From NCBI RefSeq assembly GCF_019218885.1, contig NZ_JAHUWT010000003.1:1364001-1428000 (forward strand): a stretch of 64,000 nt of DNA, in the 5' to 3' direction. A model generated the notes under the pieces. That model did no database searches, was not told the origin of the DNA, and worked only from the letters and a program-made list of their open reading frames with translations. Source of the DNA: Bordetella sp. BOR01. Lineage in GTDB: Bacteria > Pseudomonadota > Gammaproteobacteria > Burkholderiales > Burkholderiaceae_B. Positions within the stretch are counted from its first letter, which is position 1. Each line of letters opens with the position of its first letter. This document shows positions 8,242 through 17,576 of the stretch, piece after piece. Both the position numbers and the translations under genes were made by a program.

Positions 8242-10218
8242 GTGGCGCAAGTACAGCCTGCAGCCGGCCCTTCGCCGGCCATGCCCCATACCTTTCCTGG
8301 CCTGCTGCAGCAGCATGCCAGTGTGCGTGGGGCGCGGCCCGCGATACGCGAGAAAGACCTGGGCATCTGGCAGACCCTGACCTGGAGCGATGTTGCGCGC
8401 CATGTCAGGCTGACGGCGCATGGCCTGGCGGCGCTGGGCATAGGCCCGGGCATGCACGTCGCCGTCATCGGCGAGAACCGCCCGCGCCTGTATATCGCCA
8501 TGATGGCCGCGCAGGCGCTGGGGGCGATCCCGGTGCCGCTGTACCAGGACGCGGTGGCGCAGGAAATGGTCTACGTGCTGCAGGATGCCGGCATTACCGT
8601 GGCCGTCGTGGAAGACCAGGAACAGGTCGACAAGATGCTGGACGTGCGCGAGCAATGCCCGGCGCTGGCCCATGTGGTCTATGACGACCCGCGCGGCATG
8701 CGTCACTACGCCGACCCGATGCTGCGCTCGTACGAGCAGCTCGAGGCCACCGGCCGCGAGCATGCCGAGGCGCATCCCGGTTTCTACGACCAGGCCGTGG
8801 CCGCCGTGCAGCCGCACGACGCCGCCGCCATGTTCTATACGTCGGGCACCACCGGCAAGCCCAAGGGCGTGGTGCTGACCCACCATGCCCTGATCGACCG
8901 CGCCCGCGCGGTGGCCGACATGGAGCAACTGACCGACCAGGAAGACGTGCTGGCCTACCTGCCGCCGGCCTGGATCGGCCAGAACATGTTTTCTTATACG
9001 CAGCTGCTGGTCAGCGGTTTCACGGTCAACCATCCCGAGTCTCCCGATACCGTAGCGATCGATATGCGCGATATCGGGCCCACCTACTATTTCGCGCCAC
9101 CGCGCGTGCTGGAAGGGCTGCTGACGCATGTGATGATCCGCATGGAAGACGCCGGCGCCATCAAGCGCATGATGTTTCGCGCCTGCATGGGCCTGGCGCG
9201 CAAGGTGGGGGTGTGCATCCTGGATGGCGAGCCGGTCAGCGCCTGGAACCGCCTGCGCTATGCCCTGGGCAATGTGCTGGTCTACGGCCCCCTGCGCAAT
9301 GCCCTGGGCATGAGCCGCGTGCGCGTGGCCTACACGGCGGGCGAAGCCATCGGCCCCGACCTGTTCGTGTTCTACCGATCCATCGGCATCAACCTGAAGC
9401 AGTTGTACGGGTCGACCGAGACCTCAGTGTTCGTGTGCGTGCAGCCCGACGGCCATGTGCGCGACGACACCGTGGGGCCGCCCGTCAGCGGGGTCGAGAT
9501 CCGCGTGGCCGACAATGGCGAGATCCTGGTCAAGAGCCCCGGCCTGTTCAAAGAGTATTACCGCAATCCGCAAGCCACGGTCGAGGCGCGCGACGCCGAC
9601 GGCTGGTATCACACCGGCGATGCCGGCTACCTGGACACCGATGGCCAGCTCAAGATCATCGACCGCGCCAAAGACGTCGGCAAGCTGGCCGATGGCAGCC
9701 TGTTCGCGCCCAAGTATCTCGAGAACAAGCTGAAGTTCTTCCCGCACATCAAGGAAGCCGTGGCCTTCGGTGCCGACCGCGACCACGTCTGCGCCTTCGT
9801 CAACATCGACCTGGAAGCCGTGGGCAACTGGGCCGAGCGCCGCGGCCTGCCCTATGCCGGCTACACCGACCTGGCCGCCAAGGACGAGGTCTACCAACTG
9901 GTGGGCGAGTGCATCGAGCAGATCAACGCCGACCTGGCCGGCGACTCCAAGCTGGCCGCCTCGCAGATTGCCCGTTTCCTGATCCTGCACAAGGAACTCG
10001 ACCCCGATGACGATGAATTGACCCGCACCCGCAAAGTGCGGCGCGCCTTCATTGCCCAGAAGTACGGGGTGCTGGTCGAGGCGCTGTTCGCCGGGCAGTC
10101 ATCGCAATACATCGAGACCGAAGTGAAATTCGAGGATGGGCGCGCCGGCAAGATCGCCGCCGACCTGAAGATCCGGCCGGTCAAGACCTTTCCTCCTATT
10201 ACCGCCCAGGCCGCGTAG
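8242..10218 (+). CDS. AMP-forming acyl-CoA ligase (long-chain fatty-acid type)
   Basis: This 658-residue protein carries the adenylate-forming signature MFYTSGTTGKPKGVVLTHH near residue 197, YGSTET near 392, and the hinge region WYHTGDAGYLDTDGQLKIIDRAKD near 455-478. It is expected to activate a carboxylic acid to its CoA thioester using ATP. The GTG at 8242 is chosen because GGAGGAGA lies 5-12 bases upstream. The length and the C-terminal insertion resemble the long-chain ligase branch. It is the first gene of an apparent operon with the ABC importer genes that follow (3-bp gap), so the substrate is probably what the importer brings in. Confidence 0.85.
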   Translation: MAQVQPAAGPSPAMPHTFPGLLQQHASVRGARPAIREKDLGIWQTLTWSDVARHVRLTAHGLAALGIGPGMHVAVIGENRPRLYIAMMAAQALGAIPVPLYQDAVAQEMVYVLQDAGITVAVVEDQEQVDKMLDVREQCPALAHVVYDDPRGMRHYADPMLRSYEQLEATGREHAEAHPGFYDQAVAAVQPHDAAAMFYTSGTTGKPKGVVLTHHALIDRARAVADMEQLTDQEDVLAYLPPAWIGQNMFSYTQLLVSGFTVNHPESPDTVAIDMRDIGPTYYFAPPRVLEGLLTHVMIRMEDAGAIKRMMFRACMGLARKVGVCILDGEPVSAWNRLRYALGNVLVYGPLRNALGMSRVRVAYTAGEAIGPDLFVFYRSIGINLKQLYGSTETSVFVCVQPDGHVRDDTVGPPVSGVEIRVADNGEILVKSPGLFKEYYRNPQATVEARDADGWYHTGDAGYLDTDGQLKIIDRAKDVGKLADGSLFAPKYLENKLKFFPHIKEAVAFGADRDHVCAFVNIDLEAVGNWAERRGLPYAGYTDLAAKDEVYQLVGECIEQINADLAGDSKLAASQIARFLILHKELDPDDDELTRTRKVRRAFIAQKYGVLVEALFAGQSSQYIETEVKFEDGRAGKIAADLKIRPVKTFPPITAQAA

Positions 10219-10221
10219 ACG

Positions 10222-11019
10222 ATGACTCACCCAGACCGCGACCAGCGCATCGGCAAGGTCATGCTCGACCTGCAGAATATCTCCCTGGCGTTCGGGGGGG
10301 TGAAGGCGTTGACCGATATCTCGTTCGACGTGCGCGAACACGAGATCCGCGCCATCATCGGCCCCAATGGCGCCGGCAAGAGCTCGATGCTGAACGTCAT
10401 CAACGGCGTGTATACGCCGCAGCAGGGCGGCATCGAGTTCGAAGGCACGCGCTATTCCCGCATGAACCCGCGCCGCGCCGCCGAAATGGGCATTGCGCGC
10501 ACCTTCCAGAACCTGGCCCTGTTCAAGGGCATGAGCGTGCTGGACAACATCATGACCGGCCGCAACCTGCGCATGAAATGCGGCCTGCTGGCGCAGGCGC
10601 TGCGCTGGGGGCCAGCCGAGCGCGAAGAAATCCGCCACCGCGAATTCGTCGAGAACATCATCGACTTTCTCGAGATCCAGGCGCATCGCAAGACGCCGGT
10701 GGGCCGCCTGCCCTACGGCCTGCAAAAGCGGGTGGACCTGGGCCGCGCGCTGGCCATGGAGCCGCGCCTGCTGCTGCTGGACGAGCCCATGGCCGGCATG
10801 AACATCGAAGAAAAGCAGGACATGAGCCGCTTCATCCTGGACGTGAACGACGAGTTCGGCACCACCATCGTGCTGATCGAACACGACATGGGCGTAGTGA
10901 TGGATATCTCGGACCGCGTGGTGGTGCTGGACTACGGCAAGAAAATTGGCGACGGCAAGCCCGACGAAGTCCGCGCCAATGAAGCTGTCATCCAGGCCTA
11001 CCTGGGCGTGTCGCACTAA
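10222..11019 (+). CDS. LivG-type ABC transporter ATP-binding protein
   Basis: This 265-residue ATPase has a Walker A loop GPNGAGKSS near residue 49 and Walker B LLLLDEP near 190 with an H-loop near 225 (VLIEHDMG). The C-loop is LPYGLQKRV instead of the usual LSGGQ, a variant seen in LivG-type ATPases. A C-terminal extension ending VIQAYLGVSH is typical of the family. It would pair with the LivF-type ATPase encoded at 14535 to drive import. It follows the ligase gene directly and precedes the two permease genes. Confidence 0.9.
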   Translation: MTHPDRDQRIGKVMLDLQNISLAFGGVKALTDISFDVREHEIRAIIGPNGAGKSSMLNVINGVYTPQQGGIEFEGTRYSRMNPRRAAEMGIARTFQNLALFKGMSVLDNIMTGRNLRMKCGLLAQALRWGPAEREEIRHREFVENIIDFLEIQAHRKTPVGRLPYGLQKRVDLGRALAMEPRLLLLDEPMAGMNIEEKQDMSRFILDVNDEFGTTIVLIEHDMGVVMDISDRVVVLDYGKKIGDGKPDEVRANEAVIQAYLGVSH

Positions 11020-11034
11020 GAAGGCGGAAGAGAC

Positions 11035-11964
11035 ATGGGATTTTTCCTGGAAACCCTGTTCGGCGGCCTGATGAGCGGCATGCTGTATGCCCTGATCGGC
11101 CTGGGCTTCGTGCTGATCTTCAAGGCATCGGGCGTATTCAATTTTGCGCAGGGCGCCATGGTGCTGGTGGCTGCCCTTTCTATGGCGCGTTTTTCCGAAT
11201 GGATTCCCGCCTGGCTGGGATTCGAGAACCTGCTGCTGGCCAACGTGCTGGCCTTCATCGTGAGCGCCGCGCTGATGTTCTTGCTGGCCGTGGCGGTAGA
11301 GCGCTACGTGCTGCGCCACCTGGTCAACCAGGAAGTCACCACGCTGCTGATGGCCACGCTGGGCATCAGCTACTTCCTGGACGGGCTGGGCCAGATCGCC
11401 TTCGGCAGTTCGGTCTACAGCATCGACGTGGGCATGCCCAAAGACCCGGCCTTCATCCTGGAATCGATGTTCGAGGGCGGCATCCTGATCAACCTGGAAG
11501 ACCTGACCGCCGCCGTGGTGGCCGCGCTGCTGGTAGCCGCGCTGGCGCTGTTCTTCCAGTACACCAGCACCGGCCGGGCGTTGCGCGCGGTGGCCGATGA
11601 CCACCAGGCCGCGCAATCGATCGGCATTCCGCTGAACCGCATCTGGGTGATTGTCTGGAGCGTGGCGGGGCTGGTGGCGCTGGTGGCCGGCATTATCTGG
11701 GGGTCGAAGTTCGGGGTGCAGTTCACGCTGTCGACCGCGGCGCTGCGCGCGTTGCCGGTGGTGATCCTGGGCGGCCTGACCTCGGTGCCGGGCGCCATCC
11801 TGGGCGGGCTGATCATCGGCGTGGGCGAAAAGCTGTCGGAAGTCTACCTGGGCTCGTTGGTGGGCGGCGGCATCGAAATCTGGTTCGCCTACGTGCTGGC
11901 GCTTGTGTTCCTGCTGTTCCGCCCGCAAGGGTTGTTCGGCGAGAAAATCATCGATCGGGTCTGA
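11035..11964 (+). CDS. LivH-type ABC transporter permease
   Basis: This 309-residue protein is very hydrophobic with about eight predicted membrane spans. It shows the family start FFLETLFGGLMSGMLYALIGLGF and the conserved cytoplasmic loop GRALRAVADDHQAAQSIGI, which contacts the ATPases. It would form half of the translocation channel of a branched-chain-amino-acid-type importer. The gene lies 15 bp after the LivG-type gene and 13 bp before the LivM-type gene. Confidence 0.9.
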   Translation: MGFFLETLFGGLMSGMLYALIGLGFVLIFKASGVFNFAQGAMVLVAALSMARFSEWIPAWLGFENLLLANVLAFIVSAALMFLLAVAVERYVLRHLVNQEVTTLLMATLGISYFLDGLGQIAFGSSVYSIDVGMPKDPAFILESMFEGGILINLEDLTAAVVAALLVAALALFFQYTSTGRALRAVADDHQAAQSIGIPLNRIWVIVWSVAGLVALVAGIIWGSKFGVQFTLSTAALRALPVVILGGLTSVPGAILGGLIIGVGEKLSEVYLGSLVGGGIEIWFAYVLALVFLLFRPQGLFGEKIIDRV

Positions 11965-11977
11965 CGAGGTCTACACC

Positions 11978-13042
11978 ATGTTCTATCGCGAAAACGGCCA
12001 ATTCAAGACCGGCTATCGCGCCGACCAGCAGATCTTCCCGATCCGCCAGGACCGCATCTTCATCGGCCTGTTATTGGCGGTGGCCTTCGTGGCCGTGCCT
12101 TTGCTGGCCAGCGACTACCTGCTGCGCGCCATCCTGATCCCGTTCCTGATCCTGTCGCTGGCCGCCGTGGGCTTGAATATCCTGGTGGGCTATTGCGGCC
12201 AGATTTCGCTGGGCACCGGTGCTTTCATGGCAGTGGGTGCATACGCGGCCTGGAATTTCGGGGTGCGCTTTCCCGGCATGCCGCTGCTGCTGCAGATCTT
12301 GCTGGGCGGCTGCTTCGCCACGCTGGTGGGCGTGCTGTTCGGTATCCCCAGCCTGCGCATCCGCGGTCTGTACCTGGCGGTGGCCACGCTGGCCGCCCAG
12401 TTCTTCGTCGATTGGGCATTCCTGCGCATCCAGTTCTTTACCAATTATTCGTCGTCGGGCAGCGTGTCGGTGCCGGCACTGACGGCCTTCGGGCTGCCGG
12501 TGCAGACGTCGCTGCAACGCTACCTGTTCGTGCTGGCCATCGTGGTGGTGTTCGCGCTGCTGGCCAAGAACCTGGTGCGCGGCGCCATCGGCCGCCAATG
12601 GATGGCGATCCGCGACATGGACGTGGCGGCCGCGGTGATCGGTATCCGCCCCATGTACGCCAAGCTCACCGCCTTCGCGGTCAGCTCGTTCATCGTGGGC
12701 GTGGCCGGCGCGTTGTGGGGCTATATCCACCTGGGCTCGTGGGAGCCCCTGGCCTTCGACCTGGGCCGCTCCTTCCAGTTGCTGTTCATGGTGATCATCG
12801 GCGGGCTGGGCTCCATCATGGGCGGCTTCTTCGGCGCGGCGTTCATCGTGCTGGTGCCGGTGGCACTGACCAACGTGCCCCACTTGCTGGGCCTGTCGCT
12901 GTCGGTGGATACCGCCGCGCATATCGAGCACATGGTGTTCGGCGCGCTGATCGTGTTCTTCCTGATTGCCGAGCCGCACGGGCTGGCCCGCCTGTGGAGC
13001 ATAGGCAAAGAGAAATTGCGCATCTGGCCTTTCCCGCACTGA
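11978..13042 (+). CDS. LivM-type ABC transporter permease
   Basis: This 354-residue membrane protein is the second permease of the importer. The ATG at 11978 is chosen: it gives the N-terminus MFYRENGQFKTGYRADQQ and lies downstream of GACGAGG. About ten hydrophobic spans follow, with the family motif ISLGTGAFMAVGAYAAW near residue 70, the ATPase-contact loop GRQWMAIRDMDVAAAVIGI near 205, and a GGLGSIMGGFFGAAF segment near 270. An N-terminal soluble extension of about 30 residues is longer than in E. coli LivM-type proteins of similar core. Confidence 0.9.
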   Translation: MFYRENGQFKTGYRADQQIFPIRQDRIFIGLLLAVAFVAVPLLASDYLLRAILIPFLILSLAAVGLNILVGYCGQISLGTGAFMAVGAYAAWNFGVRFPGMPLLLQILLGGCFATLVGVLFGIPSLRIRGLYLAVATLAAQFFVDWAFLRIQFFTNYSSSGSVSVPALTAFGLPVQTSLQRYLFVLAIVVVFALLAKNLVRGAIGRQWMAIRDMDVAAAVIGIRPMYAKLTAFAVSSFIVGVAGALWGYIHLGSWEPLAFDLGRSFQLLFMVIIGGLGSIMGGFFGAAFIVLVPVALTNVPHLLGLSLSVDTAAHIEHMVFGALIVFFLIAEPHGLARLWSIGKEKLRIWPFPH

Positions 13043-13148
13043 TTCCCGGCCGCCGTGCCGGCACAAGCGGCGCGGCGGTCATTCGACTACCCGGCTTCAG
13101 ACCGGGCCAATCCCGGTGTCAAACGCACCAAGCAGGAGGTAAATGGAG

Positions 13149-14480
13149 ATGAAGCGTCTTAACCTGAAGTGGGCAGCGGCCGTCATGGCCGTCACCGGCG
13201 GCCTGGCTGCGGCCGCTGCGCCGGCGCTGGCGGCCGAAGAGCAATTCGTTCCGCTCTTGGTGTATCGCACCGGTTCGTTCGCGCCGCTGGGCATACCGTG
13301 GGCCGATGGCAAGCTCGACTACCTGAAACTGGTCAATGCGCGCGATGGCGGCGTCAACGGCGTGAAGATCACGTACGAAGAATGTGAAACCGCCTACGCC
13401 ACCGACCGCGGCGTGGAATGCTACGAGCGCCTGAAGGCCAAGGGCGGCGGGGCGTCGGGCTTCGATACCCAGTCCACCGGCATCACTTTCGCGGTTACCG
13501 ACAAGGCCGTGGCCGACAAGGTGCCGGTCGAGACCATGGGCTACGGGCTGTCGCAGTCGGTGGACGGCAGCGTGTTCGAATGGAATTTCCCGCTGCTGGG
13601 CACCTACTGGACGGCGGCCGATGTGATGATCCAGGACATCGCCAAGAAAGAAGGCGGCATGGACAAGCTCAAGGGCAAGAAGATCGCCCTGGTCTATCAC
13701 GATTCGCCCTACGGCAAAGAGCCGATCCCGCTGTTGCAGAAGCGCGCCGCGGCGCAAGGCTTCGAGCTGTTGCTGTATCCGGTGACCGCGCCGGGGGTAG
13801 AGCAGAAATCGACCTGGCTGCAGATCCGCCAGTCGCGTCCCAGCTACGTGCTGTTGTGGAGCGCCGGCATCATGACGCCCACTGCCATCCGCGAAGCGCA
13901 AGCCAGCGGCTACCCGCGCGACAAGATGTACGCCATCTGGTGGGCCGGCTCGGAAGGCGACGTCAAGGACCTGGGCACGGTCGCCAAGGGCTACAACGCC
14001 ATCACCATCCATAACAGTTCGGCAACCGGCAAGGTGTACGACGACTTGAAGAAGTACGTCTACGACAAGGGCCAGGGCAGCGACGCATCGGGCGGCAACA
14101 CGCTGGACACTATCGCGCATACGCGCGGCATGATGATCTCGATGCTGCAGGTCGAGGCCATCCGCGCTGCCCAGGAAAAGTTCGGCAAGGGCAAGCACAT
14201 GACGCCGGAACAGGTGCGCTGGGGGTTCGAGAACCTGAACATCACCCAGGAACGCCTGAACGAGCTGGGCTTCGGCGACATCATGCGGCCGGTGAAGACC
14301 TCGTGCGACAACCACATGGGCGACGACTGGGCTCGCATCGTGCAATGGGACGGCAAGGAGTTCAAGGTGGTGTCCGACTGGTACCAGTCCGACAAGGCGG
14401 TAACGCGCGCGCTGGTGCAGGAAGCCGCGGCGAAGTACGCCAAAGAGAAGAACATCACGCCCCGCAAGTGCGAAGGCTGA
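13149..14480 (+). CDS. periplasmic substrate-binding protein of Liv-type importer
   Basis: This 443-residue protein has a signal peptide (MKRLNLKWAAAVMAVTGG... ending ALAAEE) and a Peripla_BP_6-type fold (type I binding protein). The ATG at 13149 is preferred to the one at 13143 because AGGAGGT lies 8 bases upstream of it and would overlap the other. It contains several cysteines (YEECETAYATDRGVECYERL and a C-terminal CDNHMGDDW and RKCEG), possibly forming disulfides in the periplasm. Ligand specificity cannot be read from the sequence. The flanking acyl-CoA ligases argue for an organic acid instead of an amino acid. Confidence 0.85.
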   Translation: MKRLNLKWAAAVMAVTGGLAAAAAPALAAEEQFVPLLVYRTGSFAPLGIPWADGKLDYLKLVNARDGGVNGVKITYEECETAYATDRGVECYERLKAKGGGASGFDTQSTGITFAVTDKAVADKVPVETMGYGLSQSVDGSVFEWNFPLLGTYWTAADVMIQDIAKKEGGMDKLKGKKIALVYHDSPYGKEPIPLLQKRAAAQGFELLLYPVTAPGVEQKSTWLQIRQSRPSYVLLWSAGIMTPTAIREAQASGYPRDKMYAIWWAGSEGDVKDLGTVAKGYNAITIHNSSATGKVYDDLKKYVYDKGQGSDASGGNTLDTIAHTRGMMISMLQVEAIRAAQEKFGKGKHMTPEQVRWGFENLNITQERLNELGFGDIMRPVKTSCDNHMGDDWARIVQWDGKEFKVVSDWYQSDKAVTRALVQEAAAKYAKEKNITPRKCEG

Positions 14481-14488
14481 TGTGAACC

Positions 14489-14516
14489 GGCCGCCGGCGC
14501 CCTGGCGCCGGCGGCC
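14489..14516 (+). promoter_or_regulatory. intercistronic GC-rich hairpin
   Basis: A perfect 13-bp inverted repeat (GGCCGCCGGCGCC / GGCGCCGGCGGCC, 2-base spacer) lies 9 bases after the binding-protein stop and 19 before the LivF-type start. It has no T-run. Such hairpins often protect the upstream message and lower expression of the downstream gene, giving more binding protein than ATPase. Confidence 0.5.
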
Positions 14517-14534
14517 TTCCGCGCAGGAATTGCC

Positions 14535-15365
14535 ATGACCGCTGCCACCGCTGTCCAACCCGACCAGATGCTGCTCGATGTGAACGGCATCGAAGTCATC
14601 TACAACCACGTCATCCTGGTGTTGAAAGGGGTGTCGCTGCAAGTGCCTGAAGGCCGCATCGTGGCGCTGCTGGGCGCCAACGGCGCCGGCAAGACTACCA
14701 CGCTGCGCGCGGTGTCGAACCTGCTCAAGGGCGAGCGCGGCGACGTTACCAAGGGCTCTATCCAGTATCGCGGCCAGCGCATCGACAGGTTGTCGCCGGC
14801 CGAATTGGTGCGGCGCGGCGTGGTGCAGGTCATGGAGGGCCGCCACTGCTTTGCCCACCTGACCATCGAAGAGAACCTGCTGACTGGCGCCTATACACGC
14901 GACCTGAACCGCGGCGACATGGCGACGGCGCTCGAGCGCGTCTACCAGTATTTCCCGCGCCTGAAGCAGCGGCGCACCAGCCAGGCCGGCTATACCTCGG
15001 GCGGCGAACAGCAGATGACCGCCATCGGCCGCGCGCTGATGGCCAACCCGAACATGATCCTGCTCGACGAGCCGTCGATGGGGCTGGCGCCGCAGATCGT
15101 CGAGGAAATCTTCGAGATCGTGCGCGACCTGAACCAGCGCGAACGGGTCAGTTTCCTGCTGGCCGAGCAGAACACCAATATTGCCCTGCGCTATGCCGAC
15201 TATGGCTACATCCTGGAGAACGGCCGCGTCATGATGGATGGCGCGGCGGCCGAGCTGGGGCGCAACGAAGACGTCAAGGAGTTCTACCTGGGTATTTCCA
15301 GCGGCGAGCGCAAGAACTTCCGCGACCACAAGTTTTACCGGCGTCGCAAGCGCTGGCTGGCCTGA
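14535..15365 (+). CDS. LivF-type ABC transporter ATP-binding protein
   Basis: This 276-residue ATPase has Walker A LGANGAGKTT near residue 45, the signature YTSGGEQQM near 155, and Walker B MILLDEPSMGLAP near 174, the last being a LivF hallmark. A C-terminal tail of about 25 residues rich in basic residues (KNFRDHKFYRRRKRW) extends beyond the usual LivF end. It would form a heterodimer with the LivG-type ATPase. The start follows a GCAGGAATTGCC ribosome-binding sequence. Confidence 0.9.
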   Translation: MTAATAVQPDQMLLDVNGIEVIYNHVILVLKGVSLQVPEGRIVALLGANGAGKTTTLRAVSNLLKGERGDVTKGSIQYRGQRIDRLSPAELVRRGVVQVMEGRHCFAHLTIEENLLTGAYTRDLNRGDMATALERVYQYFPRLKQRRTSQAGYTSGGEQQMTAIGRALMANPNMILLDEPSMGLAPQIVEEIFEIVRDLNQRERVSFLLAEQNTNIALRYADYGYILENGRVMMDGAAAELGRNEDVKEFYLGISSGERKNFRDHKFYRRRKRWLA

Positions 15366-15416
15366 TTTTTTCGGCCCCTTATTCCGCCTATCCGGCATTC
15401 CGAAGAGTGCGATCCC

Positions 15417-16682
15417 ATGCCTGCGTTTTTTGATGCACTGGAAACCCGCGCGCCCGAGCAGCGCGAACGCGACCTGATGGCGGCGCTGCCCGGCGCTGTC
15501 GAACGCGCCATGGAGGGCGCCCATGCCATTGCCGAGCAGTTGCGCGGTATCGACCCGCGCGGCGTGGCTACGCGCCAGGCGCTGGCCAGCGTGCCTGTAC
15601 TGCGCAAGCACGAACTGCTGGAACGGCAGCAGCGCAGCCGCGCGGGCACGGGCCCGGCCGGGCCCGCCAAGGCTTTCGGCGGATTCTCCACCATCGGCTG
15701 GGGCCAGGCCGTGCGCGTGTTTGCCTCACCCGGCCCCATCTACGAACCCGAGAGCGCGCGCGCCGACTACTGGCGTTTTGCGCGCGCCTTGTATGCGGCC
15801 GGCTTCCGGTCGGGTGAGCTGGCCTACAACTGCTTCTCGTATCACTTCACGCCGGCCGGGTCGATGATGGAAACCGCGGCTCATGCGGTGGGCTGCACCG
15901 TGTTCCCCGGGGGCACCGGCCAGACCGAGCAGCAAGTGCGCGCCATTGCCGACCTGGCGCCCAGCGGCTATACGGGTACCCCCAGCTTCCTGAAGATCAT
16001 CCTGGAAAAGGCCGACGAACTGGGGGTGCGCTTGCCCTCGCTGCGGCGCGCATTGGTGTCGGGCGAGGCGTTTCCGCCGTCGCTGCGCGATTGGCTGGCC
16101 GCGCGCGGCATCGATGGCTACCAGGCCTATGGCAGCGCCGACCTGGGCATGATCGCCTTCGAGACCGAGGCGCGCGAGGGCCTGGTGGTGGGCGAGGACA
16201 TCATCCTGGAAATCGTGCGCCCCGGTACGGGCACGCCGTTGCCTGACGGCGAAGTGGGCGAAGTCGTCGTTACCACGCTGAATCCCGACTATCCGCTGGT
16301 GCGTTTCGGCACGGGCGACCTGTCGGCCATCTTGCCGGGTGCGTCGCCGTGCGGCCGCACCAATATCCGCATCAAGGGCTGGATGGGCCGGGCCGACCAG
16401 ACCACCAAGGTGCGCGGCATGTTCGTGCATCCGTCGCAGGTGGCCGAGGTGCTGGCCCGCCACCCCGATATCGGCCGGGCGCGGCTGGTGGTCAGCGGGC
16501 AAATGGGCTCAGACCGGATGGTGCTGCAGGTCGAGGCGCAGGGGCAATCCGACGAACTGGCCGAGCGTATCGCCGAATCCGTGCGAGACATCACCAAGCT
16601 GCGGGCCGACGTGCAATGGGTGGACGCGGGCAGCTTGCCCAACGACGGGAAGGTGATCGACGATGTGCGTTCGTATGAGTAG
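15417..16682 (+). CDS. phenylacetate-CoA-ligase-like adenylate-forming enzyme with altered P-loop
   Basis: This 421-residue protein matches the PaaK branch in length and in its C-terminal half: GYTGTPSFLK near residue 182, a YGSADLG region near 240, and IKGWMGRADQTTKVRGMFVHPSQV near 318-341. Where PaaK proteins have the glycine-rich P-loop (SSGTTG), this protein reads FASPGPIYEPES near residue 102. The C-terminal catalytic lysine region could be LPNDGKVIDDVR. It may activate an acid taken up by the importer encoded upstream, but the missing P-loop makes activity uncertain. It is 51 bp downstream of the LivF-type gene and probably the last gene of the operon. Confidence 0.75.
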   Translation: MPAFFDALETRAPEQRERDLMAALPGAVERAMEGAHAIAEQLRGIDPRGVATRQALASVPVLRKHELLERQQRSRAGTGPAGPAKAFGGFSTIGWGQAVRVFASPGPIYEPESARADYWRFARALYAAGFRSGELAYNCFSYHFTPAGSMMETAAHAVGCTVFPGGTGQTEQQVRAIADLAPSGYTGTPSFLKIILEKADELGVRLPSLRRALVSGEAFPPSLRDWLAARGIDGYQAYGSADLGMIAFETEAREGLVVGEDIILEIVRPGTGTPLPDGEVGEVVVTTLNPDYPLVRFGTGDLSAILPGASPCGRTNIRIKGWMGRADQTTKVRGMFVHPSQVAEVLARHPDIGRARLVVSGQMGSDRMVLQVEAQGQSDELAERIAESVRDITKLRADVQWVDAGSLPNDGKVIDDVRSYE

Positions 16683-16697
16683 CGGGCGGCTGGTGAG

Positions 16698-17576
16698 TTA
16701 TTGCGATCCCCGGCGCTTGTTGTTGGCCCAGCGTTCCTCGAACATGCCAGGCAACAGTTGTGAGCAGAGGGCGACGGCAGGCAGGTAAGTCGCCTGTTCT
16801 TGCGCTACGGCGACGGCATAGCGAATGTCCTTTCCGAGCACATGCGACAACTCTGGGCCAGCCATCGTGTGGTCGACACCAAATTTGTCGAAGAATTCGT
16901 AATTGGCGACAGCCCAGGAGTCGCCCGAGCTGACTCTTGCGACTGTATCCAGTGCTTCTCGGGTCACGCCATACGCTTGGACAAAGCGGATGGCCTCCAT
17001 ATGCAGGACCTGGTTGCAGAGCGCCATGATGTTATTGCCCAGCTTGACGACCTGGCCTGCACCCGGAGCCCCCACCCGGATCACATTCGCTCCGACGATT
17101 TCCAGAATCGGCCGCGCTTTTTCCCACGCCCAATCTTCCGCGCCGACCATGAGGGTCAGGGTGCCTTCCAGGGCGCTTTCCCGAGAACGTGCTCCGCCCC
17201 CGCTGACCGGCGCGTCGACGATGCCGATTCCTTTTTCTTTTGCGGCAGCGGCGATCGCAAGCACCGTCTGGGGCAGGACCGTGCTGTGGATCATGGCGAT
17301 CTGCCCTGGGCGGCCCAGGGCGACGATGCCGTTCTCGCCCAGGAATGCCTCTTTCACTTGGTGATCGTGGAGCAGGCAGGTTCCGATGATGTCGCATTCC
17401 TGTATTAATTCGGCCAGGGATGTTGCCGCGACCGCGCCGTGCGACACCTGCGTCCTGACGGCTTCCTTGCGCAGATCGTAGACCATCGGGTGCCTTCCGG
17501 CCTTGGCAATACTGGTCGCCATGGGCCCGCCCATGTTGCCCAGGCCCACGAACCCGGTTCGATTGCTGTCAGCCAT
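16698..17576 (-). CDS. 3-hydroxyisobutyrate-dehydrogenase-family NAD(P)-dependent oxidoreductase
   Basis: The protein (292 residues from ATG 17576) has a Rossmann nucleotide-binding start GFVGLGNMGGPMA, the substrate-binding DAPVSGGGARSRESALEGTL segment near residue 118, and the catalytic-lysine segment GAGQVVKLGNNIM near 168. The family oxidises beta-hydroxy acids. The chosen start overlaps the end of the MmgE/PrpD gene by 8 bases; an ATG four codons upstream is also possible. It is the third gene of an operon with a Bug receptor and an MmgE/PrpD enzyme, so it probably acts in the breakdown of a hydroxy acid imported by that receptor. Confidence 0.85.
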   Translation of the reverse strand: MADSNRTGFVGLGNMGGPMATSIAKAGRHPMVYDLRKEAVRTQVSHGAVAATSLAELIQECDIIGTCLLHDHQVKEAFLGENGIVALGRPGQIAMIHSTVLPQTVLAIAAAAKEKGIGIVDAPVSGGGARSRESALEGTLTLMVGAEDWAWEKARPILEIVGANVIRVGAPGAGQVVKLGNNIMALCNQVLHMEAIRFVQAYGVTREALDTVARVSSGDSWAVANYEFFDKFGVDHTMAGPELSHVLGKDIRYAVAVAQEQATYLPAVALCSQLLPGMFEERWANNKRRGSQ

